23,901 nt of DNA, from NCBI GenBank assembly GCA_964647545.1, contig CAZYHS010000022.1, positions 1 through 23,901 of the forward strand, written 5' to 3'. This document shows positions 7,846-14,636 of this stretch, piece by piece. The notes under the pieces are model-generated. The model saw nothing but the letters and a program-made list of their open reading frames with translations. It was not told where the DNA came from and did not search any database. The position numbers and the translations under genes are program-made. The stretch is from CAZYHS01 sp964647545. Its GTDB lineage: Bacteria; UBA10199; GCA-002796325; 1-14-0-20-49-13. Within the stretch, counting starts at the first letter, position 1, and each line of letters opens with the position of its first letter.

Positions 7846-8919
7846 ATGGGAATCACGATCGTTCAGAAAAGCGATTTATCGAAGCCGAAAAAACGCCCAA
7901 AGACCGCGCTAATTCTAGCCGGTGGCGCGGTGGCCGGCGCCTCATTCATGGCCGGAGGGCTTAACGCTCTCGACGGTTATATGGAAAAACAGGCGATGTC
8001 GGATTTCGATATTTTTGTCGGCATAAGCGCGGGGAGCCTGCTGGCGGCTCCTTTGATAGCCGGAATAGGTCCGGAGGAGATCCTTGCCTCCATCGAAGGA
8101 GGCTCCAGCCGGTTCACAAAATTTTCGGGCTGGCACTACTATTTCCCCAACATTGCCGAAACTCTCATCAGGCCGATGTCGTTCTTAAAACGCCTGCTGA
8201 CCGAAAAAAAATCGCCGTCGTTCTACGAAATGTTGCCGTCGGGATTTTTTGACAACAGTCCGATCGAACATTACATCCGCAAAAACATCGAGAAGAACGG
8301 ACTTACGAACAGCTTCAAATCGGCATTTCGCGCCACCGGAAAACGTTTGTATGTCGTGGCGTCGCGTTTGGACGATGCGACCCGCACAGTTTTCGGGCAC
8401 GACGAGGTGGGCGAGTTTAAAATTTCAGAAGCGATTCAGGCCTCGACCGCCATGCCCGGTTTTTATAAACCTGTAAATCTGGGCGGGGTCGATTATGTCG
8501 ATGGCGGCGTTCAGGACACCGCCTCGATAGACATTGCCATCGAAAAGGGAGCAGACCTCATCGTCTGTTACAATCCGTTCAGGCCTCACACCAAATCGGG
8601 GCGGCTCTCCGGCGAAGGTGTCATGTCGGTCTTGAACCAGACCGTCAGAACTTTTTTTCACGCACGGCTTCACGCGACGCTTGAAAAATACCGTCGTGAC
8701 GAAAATTTCAAAGGCGATATTATTTTGATCGAGCCCAAAGATTCCGACAAAGAATATTTCGACCTTAACCCCCTTATTTTTTCAAACATGAAACGCGCAG
8801 CGGCGCTCGGGTTTGAGTCTGTGACCCGCTCTGTTGACGAGCGCTTTGACGAGATCGCAAAAATACTGGCCGCATATGGCATCAAAACAACGAAAAAGAA
8901 AAACAAACGACCGGCCTGA
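7846..8919 (+). CDS. Patatin-like phospholipase family protein
   Basis: This 357-residue predicted acyl hydrolase of the patatin family uses a Ser-Asp dyad. The oxyanion-hole segment is AGGAVAG (25-31), the nucleophile elbow is GISAG with S61 (59-63), and the catalytic aspartate is D219 in the DGG motif (219-221). The canonical oxyanion motif GGGxxG has Ala in place of the third Gly, a change I cannot evaluate functionally. There is no signal peptide, so it is probably cytosolic or peripherally membrane-bound. The ATG lies one base after the Ehr small-subunit stop, so it is probably co-transcribed. The lysine-rich C-terminus overlaps the xseA start. Lipid or lysophospholipid hydrolysis is inferred from the family; the substrate is unknown. 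Confidence 0.88.
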   Translation: MGITIVQKSDLSKPKKRPKTALILAGGAVAGASFMAGGLNALDGYMEKQAMSDFDIFVGISAGSLLAAPLIAGIGPEEILASIEGGSSRFTKFSGWHYYFPNIAETLIRPMSFLKRLLTEKKSPSFYEMLPSGFFDNSPIEHYIRKNIEKNGLTNSFKSAFRATGKRLYVVASRLDDATRTVFGHDEVGEFKISEAIQASTAMPGFYKPVNLGGVDYVDGGVQDTASIDIAIEKGADLIVCYNPFRPHTKSGRLSGEGVMSVLNQTVRTFFHARLHATLEKYRRDENFKGDIILIEPKDSDKEYFDLNPLIFSNMKRAAALGFESVTRSVDERFDEIAKILAAYGIKTTKKKNKRPA

Positions 8920-10189
8920 AACCATCCAGCAGGAACTGCTCTTTGATGAAAGTAGAGCGCTTGGAGCGAATGTCGAAAAACAAGCCGCTACCGAAGATGT
9001 CGTTTCGTGCGAAGAGAAGCCCAAGATATTTGCCGTCAGCGAGATCGTTTCCGAAATTCGGCGTTTAATAGAGGCCGGTTTTGCAGACGTCTGGGTTTGC
9101 GGCGAGGTTTCGAATTTGCGGACTTCGCCTAGCGGTCACGTCTATCTGGCACTCAAAGATGAAAGGGCCATAATAAAATGTGCGCTCTTTAAAGGACACG
9201 CACAGCGCGTAAAATTTCAACTCAAAGACGGAATTGAACTTGTCTGTCACGGAAAACTGTCGCTCTACGAAAAGGGGGGCGACTTCAACCTCGTTATCGA
9301 TCATTGCGAGCCCAAAGGTGTTGGTGCGCTTCAGCTTGCCTTCGAGCAGTTGAAAGAAAAACTTGCGAAAGAGGGGCTCTTTTCTCCGGAGCACAAAAAG
9401 CCGCTTCCATTTCTTCCGAAAAAAATCGGCGTGGTCACATCTCCAACCGGCGCAGCCATTCGTGATATTTTGAACGTGCTTCGCCGGCGCTATCCGCAGA
9501 TCGAAGTTTTGCTCTATCCGGTGAGGGTGCAAGGCGACGGAGCGGCCAAAGAGATTGCCGAGGCAATCAAGTGGTTGAACAATCTTGACGGCATCGACGT
9601 TTTAATTGTCGGGCGGGGCGGCGGTTCTCTTGAAGATCTGTGGGCGTTCAACGAAGAAATTGTGGCGCGCGCTATTTTTGCGTCGAAAATTCCGGTGGTG
9701 TCTGCGGTGGGCCACGAAATCGATTTTACGATTTCCGATTTTGTCGCCGACAGGCGCGCGGCGACTCCATCTGCAGCCGCCGAAATCGTCGTTCCAAAAA
9801 AAGATGACCTCGTGAAACTTGTTTCAGAAAAGTCTCGTCAGCTTTTGCGCGCGGCCAGCGTTTGTATCGAACTTAAACAAAAGATTTTCGCCCAGTTGTC
9901 GAGTCATTTAAAACCGCCGACATCGCGTTTTCCCGACCTCATCATGCAGATCGACTCGCTCCGTGAGAGGTTGACACTAGCTTCAAATGGTGCGATTGAG
10001 CGGGCCTCATCGGGGCTTGCCAAGCTGGCGGCAGAGCTTTCGCATCTATCTCCGCTGGCGGTCATGTCAAAAGGTTACAGTGTTGTTTTTAAAGATGGCA
10101 AGGCGGTCAACGATGTCGCCTCTCTTAAAAAAGGTGACGAACTAAAAATTCGGCTTAAAAATGGAGAGGTGAAGGCAGAGGTGAAATAG
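8876..10189 (+). CDS. xseA: Exodeoxyribonuclease VII large subunit
   Basis: This is the catalytic large subunit of exonuclease VII, which degrades single-stranded DNA into oligonucleotides together with XseB. With the start at ATG 8876 it is 437 residues. An OB-fold runs from about residue 52 (AVSEIVSEIRRLIEAGFADV) to 145. The nuclease core includes KIGVVTSPTGAAIRD (183-197), GRGGGS (246-251) and a conserved HEIDFT...DRRAATPSAAAE block (280-303). The tail has the family LSPLAVMSKGYSVV stretch. An alternative in-frame ATG at 8834 would add 14 residues inside the patatin gene; 8876 leaves a 44-nt overlap and is preferred, though neither has a strong Shine-Dalgarno. About 50 charged residues precede the OB-fold and include QELLF (19-23). 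Confidence 0.95.
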   Translation: MASKQRKRKTNDRPETIQQELLFDESRALGANVEKQAATEDVVSCEEKPKIFAVSEIVSEIRRLIEAGFADVWVCGEVSNLRTSPSGHVYLALKDERAIIKCALFKGHAQRVKFQLKDGIELVCHGKLSLYEKGGDFNLVIDHCEPKGVGALQLAFEQLKEKLAKEGLFSPEHKKPLPFLPKKIGVVTSPTGAAIRDILNVLRRRYPQIEVLLYPVRVQGDGAAKEIAEAIKWLNNLDGIDVLIVGRGGGSLEDLWAFNEEIVARAIFASKIPVVSAVGHEIDFTISDFVADRRAATPSAAAEIVVPKKDDLVKLVSEKSRQLLRAASVCIELKQKIFAQLSSHLKPPTSRFPDLIMQIDSLRERLTLASNGAIERASSGLAKLAAELSHLSPLAVMSKGYSVVFKDGKAVNDVASLKKGDELKIRLKNGEVKAEVK

Positions 10190-10216
10190 CTTTACCAAGT
10201 TGAGGTCACAAAATTT

Positions 10217-10444
10217 ATGAAACAAGAAACCTTCGAAGTTGCTTTAAAAAATCTTGAAGAAATTGTGCGCCACCTTGAAAAGGGAGATCTCTCTCTCGAC
10301 GACAGTCTGAAGGCGTTTGAAGAGGGAATTAAGTGGGCGCGCCATTGCGAAACAAAATTGACCGAAGCCAAAGGCAAGGTCGAAATGCTCGTTAGGTCGG
10401 CAAACGGCGAGGTGAGCGCGGCACCATTCAAGGCGGAGGAATGA
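10217..10444 (+). CDS. xseB: Exodeoxyribonuclease VII small subunit
   Basis: This 75-residue, mostly helical protein has the family pattern FEVALKNLEEIVRHLEKGDL (6-25) followed by SLDDSLKAFEEGIKW. These residues match the coiled-coil XseB subunit that packs on the C-terminal helices of XseA. Its position 27 nt after xseA and the length (family members are about 60-85 residues) confirm it. GAGG lies about 10 nt upstream of the ATG. The acidic tail after residue 65 is variable in the family. Confidence 0.95.
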   Translation: MKQETFEVALKNLEEIVRHLEKGDLSLDDSLKAFEEGIKWARHCETKLTEAKGKVEMLVRSANGEVSAAPFKAEE

Positions 10445-10460
10445 TAAGTAAGTCGCTGTG

Positions 10461-10525
10461 TCATCCCCGATGTTTTTATCGGGAACTCGTGAATTCAACT
10501 AGGTTCCCGCTTGCTACTGCGGGAA
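10461..10525. repeat. Composite palindromic element between xseB and ispA (REP/RPE-like)
   Basis: Two hairpins lie side by side: CCCGAT (10466-10471) with ATCGGG (10478-10483), and TTCCCGC (10504-10510) with GCGGGAA (10519-10525). The inner arms CGGGAAC (10480-10486) and GTTCCCG (10503-10509) also pair perfectly, giving an alternative long stem around a GAATTC core. The beginning (GTCATCCCCG) resembles dispersed palindromic intergenic repeats of many proteobacteria. It occupies nearly the whole spacer and ends just before the ispA start. There is no T-tract, so it is not a classic terminator, though it may stall transcription or protect mRNA ends. Confidence 0.7.
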
Positions 10526-10544
10526 AGGCAAAATGGAGATCTCG

Positions 10545-11411
10545 ATGGACCTAAAAAAATACATGTTGGAGCGCAAAGAGACGTTTGAAAAGTTCATGGA
10601 AGATTATTTTGAGAAACATCTCTCGTGCACAAGAACTCTGAAGGATTCGATGCTCTACAGTCTTCGCGCCGGCGGCAAACGTCTGCGTCCGGTATTGGTT
10701 CTTGCGGCTAGCGAAGCCTGCAAAGGGAAGCTAGATGCGGCGCTTCCGTGTGCGCTGGCGCTCGAGATGATCCACACATTCTCTTTGATCCACGACGATC
10801 TGCCGGCGATGGACAACGACGATTTACGCCGCGGTAAACCGACAAACCACAAAGTTTACGGCGAGGCGGTTGCAATTCTTGCCGGCGATGCACTTTTGAG
10901 CGAAGCCTTTTCGTGTCTTGCCTTGCACGGAGCAAAAGCAGAAATCATTCGTGACATCGCCGATGCGACCGGCGCTCGCGGCATGACAGGCGGACAGGTC
11001 CTAGACCTCGATGGCGAAGGCAAAAAGGTTCCCCTTGCCGAGCTCGAAGAAATTCATCGTTTAAAAACCGGCGCGCTCATTCGTGTTTCGCTGACAAGTG
11101 GTGCGAAATCGGCCGGCGCTTCAAAAGAGCAGGTCGAGGCCTTGCGTGTTTACGGTGAAAAGATCGGCCTTGCATTTCAGATCGCCGACGACATTTTAGA
11201 TGTGACGGCAACCACCGAAGAGCTCGGCAAACCGGCAAAGAGCGACATCGAAAACGAAAAGTCGACCTATCCGGCGCTGCTTGGACTTGAAAAATCGCGC
11301 GAACTTGCCGGTTCAGCCATTAAAGACGCGCTTGCCGCCCTCGCACATTTCGGCCCCGAGGCCGACCCGCTGCGCGCGATCGCAAAATATATCGTTGAGA
11401 GGAAAAATTAA
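10545..11411 (+). CDS. ispA: Polyprenyl (farnesyl/geranylgeranyl) diphosphate synthase
   Basis: The product condenses isopentenyl diphosphate with allylic diphosphates to make C15 (or C20) precursors for quinones and undecaprenyl phosphate. With the start at ATG 10545 it is 288 residues. GGKRLRP lies near residue 43. The first aspartate-rich motif is DDLPAMD (84-90) and the second is DDILD (215-219). The residue five before the first Asp is Phe, an aromatic as in bacterial farnesyl diphosphate synthases, which favours a C15 product. ATG 10545 is chosen because GGAG (10535-10538) sits 6 nt upstream; an in-frame ATG at 10533 would add four residues. It lies directly after the palindromic element. 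No dxs gene follows, unlike the common xseA-xseB-ispA-dxs order. Confidence 0.92.
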   Translation: MDLKKYMLERKETFEKFMEDYFEKHLSCTRTLKDSMLYSLRAGGKRLRPVLVLAASEACKGKLDAALPCALALEMIHTFSLIHDDLPAMDNDDLRRGKPTNHKVYGEAVAILAGDALLSEAFSCLALHGAKAEIIRDIADATGARGMTGGQVLDLDGEGKKVPLAELEEIHRLKTGALIRVSLTSGAKSAGASKEQVEALRVYGEKIGLAFQIADDILDVTATTEELGKPAKSDIENEKSTYPALLGLEKSRELAGSAIKDALAALAHFGPEADPLRAIAKYIVERKN

Positions 11412-11426
11412 CTTTCGGCGTGTGGC

Positions 11427-12239
11427 ATGACCAAAATTGTAAAACCGACAAAAATTCGCATAGATAAGCTCATTTTTGAGAAGGGGTTGGCTCCCTCCCG
11501 TGAGAGGGCAGCCTCACTTGTGATGGCAGGCTGCGTGCTGGTTGACGAAAAACCCGTTACAAAACCGGGACATGCGGTGTCAGCCGACGCGGTCATTCGC
11601 ATCACCGGTAAAGACCACGATTTTGTCGGTCGTGGCGGACTTAAGCTCGAACACGCCCTCAAGGAATTCAAAATTGACGTCGCAGGTCTTGTCTGCGCCG
11701 ATATCGGCGCGTCAACCGGCGGGTTTACCGACTGCCTATTGAAACGCGGCGTGGCCAAAGTGTTTGCCATCGATGTCGGCTATGGCCAGCTTGCGTGGAG
11801 CCTACAAAGCGATAAGCGCGTGGTCGTGATGGACCGTGTGAACATTCGTGAAGTGTGTCTATCAACTGAGAGCGGGGGATTGCTTCGCTCCGCTCGCAAT
11901 GACGGCGAGGGGCGCAATGACGGCGCCATTTTGCCAGAGGCGGTGGATCTCGCAGTTATCGATGTCTCGTTCATTTCGCTCACAAAAGTTCTTCCAAGCG
12001 TCGATAAGATCGTCAAAAAGAATGGGCAGATTGTTGCTCTCATAAAACCCCAGTTCGAAGTCGGTCGCGAAAACCTAGGTAAGGGGGGGATTGTCCGCGA
12101 CGAGGCCGTACGGGACGAATCGGTGAAAAATATTCTCTCGTTTGCGCAAACTCTCGGCTTGAAATTTAGAGGCTTGACCACTTCTCCCATCAAAGGAGCC
12201 GACGGAAACGTGGAATTCCTTGCGTGGTTCGTTAAGTAG
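11427..12239 (+). CDS. tlyA: TlyA-family rRNA 2'-O-methyltransferase (S4 domain + FtsJ-like) with repeat-derived insert
   Basis: This 270-residue protein has an N-terminal S4 RNA-binding domain (about 10-65, RIDKLIFEKGLAPSRERA) and a Rossmann methyltransferase domain. The SAM-binding motif is ADIGASTGGFTDCLLKRGVA (91-110), followed by VFAIDVGYGQLAW and later DLAVIDVSFISLTKVLP. Homologues methylate 16S and 23S rRNA; some were first named hemolysins. Between NIRE (139-142) and AVDLAVIDVSFIS (172-184), where relatives have a short loop, residues about 146-169 read as a translated repeat (GLLRSARNDG, then EGRNDGA). The frame is kept and the rest of the fold is intact, so the gene is probably functional. 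It starts 15 nt after ispA. No good Shine-Dalgarno is visible. Confidence 0.93.
   Translation: MTKIVKPTKIRIDKLIFEKGLAPSRERAASLVMAGCVLVDEKPVTKPGHAVSADAVIRITGKDHDFVGRGGLKLEHALKEFKIDVAGLVCADIGASTGGFTDCLLKRGVAKVFAIDVGYGQLAWSLQSDKRVVVMDRVNIREVCLSTESGGLLRSARNDGEGRNDGAILPEAVDLAVIDVSFISLTKVLPSVDKIVKKNGQIVALIKPQFEVGRENLGKGGIVRDEAVRDESVKNILSFAQTLGLKFRGLTTSPIKGADGNVEFLAWFVK
11876..11925. repeat. Palindromic repeat inserted in frame within tlyA
   Basis: ATTGC (11879-11883) and GCAAT (11896-11900) form the ends of a 22-nt imperfect palindrome, GGATTGCTTCGCTCCGCTCG followed by CAATGACG. This resembles a repeat widely dispersed in bacterial genomes. CGCAATGACGGCG occurs twice, at 11895-11907 and 11913-11925, exactly 18 nt (six codons) apart. 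This explains the RNDG...RNDG peptide. The element keeps the reading frame. Its reverse complement (CGTCATTGCGAG...GCAATCCCC) matches the outline of the element at 20338-20375. Confidence 0.75.
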
Positions 12240-12259
12240 TGATAATTCCATAACTATCT

Positions 12260-13891
12260 ATGACGTTTCAGCACAAATTGACACTTATTGCGGCTTTGTC
12301 GGCCCTTTTGCTTTCCTGCGCGCACGCTCCTAAAACCGGTCACATCGGCAAGATCCATCGCGAAACTTCCGCCGAAAAGGCCGGTGCCGATATTTACTTT
12401 GCTTTTTTAACAAGCGAAAGCCTCTCAATGCGCGGAGAATACGATCGCGCCAGAAGCCTTCTTGAAAAGGTCATTGCAGCCAATCCCGACAGCGGATATT
12501 TGCAATATGAGCTCGCAGCAGACGCGGCCGATCAAAAACACATCGAACAGGCGATTGAGGCAGCAGAATCTGCCGTTAAAAAATCTCCCGACCTTGTGGA
12601 GGCCAGACTTTTGCTTGCCAGATTATATTCGTCTGTCGAGCGTAACAGCGAAGCCGTCGCAATTTTGGAAGGGACCATAAAAAAATACCCCAAAGAGGCC
12701 GAGTCTTATTTTCTGCTGGCGCGTGAATTTCTCTATTTGAATCGTAATGCCGAGGCCATCGAGACGATCAACCGCTTCATGAAGATCGAGCCGGAATCGA
12801 ACGTAGGCTATTTTTATCTCGGCATGATCTACGGCTCTCATTTGAAGCAATACGACAAAGCAATTGCGAACTACAGGCGGATACTCGATGCCGAGCCCGA
12901 GAATATTCAGGCGCTGGCGGCCCTTTCTCAAATCTATTTGGAGAAAGGCGACAGGCGGCGCGCGCTGGACATTCTTTTGCAGATGGATAATGTCGCGCCG
13001 GGAGATCTTTCCGTGCAGTTGCGTATCGCGCTGGTGCACTACGAAATGCGCGACTTTAACAAGGCCATCGTGATATTCGACAAGATTCTCAAAGACAACC
13101 CAGCCTCCGACAAGATCCGCTACTACCTTGCAGTAATTTATGCCGAAGCCGGCGATATGCCTCGGGCGGCCGAAAATTTCAGGCTTATTCCGGCTAGGTC
13201 GAATTTTTATAAAGACGCGAACATATTTATCGCTCAACAGTATTATGCATCCGGCAAAAAATCCGAAGCGATCGAACAGCTTGAGTCAGCTATAAAAGAA
13301 CGTCCAGACGAACTTGAATTTTATCAAATGCTTGCCGCTATTTACGAAAAGAGCGGCAACAGCGCCATGATGCTCGCGACCATGGAAAATGCCGCCAAGC
13401 AAAGCTCGCAAAACGAAGCGCTGCTTTTTTCGCTTGGAGTTGTTTATGATTCCAACGGCATGCAGGACAAGGCTATCGAGACGATGCGTAAGGTTTTGAA
13501 GGTCAATCCTCAAAACGCAAACGCTCTCAATTACATCGGCTACACTTTGGCTGAGCGCGGTGAAGATCTCAATGAAGCAGAAAGCATGCTGCAGGACGCG
13601 ATATCGATAAGGCCCGACGACGGTTTCATTACCGACAGCCTCGGATGGCTCTACTTTAAAAAAGGCGATTTCACCAAGGCCGAGGAGCTCTTGAAAAGGG
13701 CGGCCGAGCTGACCCCGAAAGAACCCTCAGTTTATGAACATCTTGGCGACCTTTACGCCGCGCAGGGACAAAATAAGACCGCGGCCGCGAACTATAAAAA
13801 GGCGATAAAACTTGGCAAAGAACACAAAAGTTTAAGCAAAGAAGCGTTTGAAAGATTGCATGACAAACTTTGCGGAGTCGGCGGATGCTAG
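12260..13891 (+). CDS. TPR-repeat lipoprotein
   Basis: The 543-residue product has a short signal peptide ending in a lipobox, LLLSC, with the lipidated cysteine at 20. It should therefore sit in the outer or inner membrane facing the periplasm. Almost all of the rest (about 45-540) consists of tetratricopeptide repeats, seen as recurring A...A...P phases such as LLEKVIAANPDSGYLQYELA and TMRKVLKVNPQNANALNYIG. The C-terminal repeats (DSLGWLYFKKGDFTKAEELL) are closest to consensus. Such proteins act as scaffolds, often with envelope export systems. The stop overlaps the next start by 7 nt, and the pairing with a LolB-like lipoprotein suggests a joint outer-membrane role. The particular partner is not identifiable. 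The start lacks a clear Shine-Dalgarno. Confidence 0.88.
   Translation: MTFQHKLTLIAALSALLLSCAHAPKTGHIGKIHRETSAEKAGADIYFAFLTSESLSMRGEYDRARSLLEKVIAANPDSGYLQYELAADAADQKHIEQAIEAAESAVKKSPDLVEARLLLARLYSSVERNSEAVAILEGTIKKYPKEAESYFLLAREFLYLNRNAEAIETINRFMKIEPESNVGYFYLGMIYGSHLKQYDKAIANYRRILDAEPENIQALAALSQIYLEKGDRRRALDILLQMDNVAPGDLSVQLRIALVHYEMRDFNKAIVIFDKILKDNPASDKIRYYLAVIYAEAGDMPRAAENFRLIPARSNFYKDANIFIAQQYYASGKKSEAIEQLESAIKERPDELEFYQMLAAIYEKSGNSAMMLATMENAAKQSSQNEALLFSLGVVYDSNGMQDKAIETMRKVLKVNPQNANALNYIGYTLAERGEDLNEAESMLQDAISIRPDDGFITDSLGWLYFKKGDFTKAEELLKRAAELTPKEPSVYEHLGDLYAAQGQNKTAAANYKKAIKLGKEHKSLSKEAFERLHDKLCGVGGC
13874..13877 (+). promoter_or_regulatory. Shine-Dalgarno deciding the LolB-like start
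   Basis: GGAG seven nt upstream of ATG 13885 favours that codon over the in-frame TTG at 13870. It also places the Met so that the lipoprotein signal peptide has a normal length. Confidence 0.55.
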
Positions 13892-14628
13892 CTATTCGCA
13901 TGCTGGCCGGCGTTGTCATCGTGGCGTTATCTATTTCCTGCGCGACAACGTCATCAAGAAAGTACAGAAGCTCGGGTTCTTTTTTTCCGGTCGCTTTCGA
14001 AGAGGTTAAAATGGCGGGAGTGATTTCGACATTTCGCGGGCTTGCGTACGTAACGGTCGAGAGGTCGGGCGTTAGATGGGCAAGCAATGTCGCCGTGTTG
14101 GTCAAAGCTCCATCCAGCGTCAGGTTGGACGCGATCGAGCGAATAACCGATGTGGTTGCAACGGTGATCGCTACCGAAGACGGCGGCAGTATAGAACTTC
14201 CGCTTGAATCAAAAAAAATCGACGTGGCCGCCGGCAAAGTCGTTTTACCGGTCATCGGCGAGATAGGAATATCTTCCGGCGAACTCGCTGGGATATTGAC
14301 CGGCCGGCCGGTAGTCGCTGGCGGGGCTAGGCTTGCGCAGGCGTTCCAAAGCACGCAGAGGGGTTCGTCTTTGATAAGCGGGAAGACCGAAGAGATCGAA
14401 TTTAACGAGCGCGACGGTCTGGCGCTTGTTTACACGAAGTTCTCGTCTCCGGCCAAAAAAGGAATTTTGTTCGAAGCCGATTTTAACGATTTTGTAACGT
14501 TCAATGGCAGAAAAATGCCGCGGCACATTGTTATTAGATTTGAGCAGCCGCGTCTTTTGATGGAAATAAAATATCTCGACATGCAGCCGGATAGTCCGGT
14601 GCACGACAAGTTTTTTGGCAGATCATAA
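13885..14628 (+). CDS. LolB/DUF4292-like outer-membrane lipoprotein
   Basis: This 247-residue protein has a lipoprotein signal: a hydrophobic segment (LAGVVIVALSISC) with lipobox cysteine 19. The remainder is beta-rich with alternating hydrophobics, as in LolA/LolB-fold proteins: repeated strand pairs, VKAPSSVRLDAI near residue 75, and a C-terminal strand block RHIVIRFEQPRLLMEIKY. Similar lipoproteins often follow TPR lipoproteins in deltaproteobacterial-type genomes, and this gene overlaps the TPR stop by 7 nt. A role in lipoprotein or lipid handling at the outer membrane is possible but not shown. The family assignment rests on overall pattern and context, because no invariant catalytic motif exists to check. 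Confidence 0.65.
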   Translation: MLAIRMLAGVVIVALSISCATTSSRKYRSSGSFFPVAFEEVKMAGVISTFRGLAYVTVERSGVRWASNVAVLVKAPSSVRLDAIERITDVVATVIATEDGGSIELPLESKKIDVAAGKVVLPVIGEIGISSGELAGILTGRPVVAGGARLAQAFQSTQRGSSLISGKTEEIEFNERDGLALVYTKFSSPAKKGILFEADFNDFVTFNGRKMPRHIVIRFEQPRLLMEIKYLDMQPDSPVHDKFFGRS

Positions 14629-14636
14629 GGGGGAAG

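Noticed and set aside
10466..10483. Rho-independent terminator after xseB
   Set aside because: The hairpin has no following T-tract and is part of a larger palindromic repeat.
14299..14312. A perfect 14-bp palindrome ACCGGCCGGCCGGT
   Set aside because: It falls inside the LolB-like coding region and can arise from Thr-Gly-Arg-Pro codons. No second copy was noticed.
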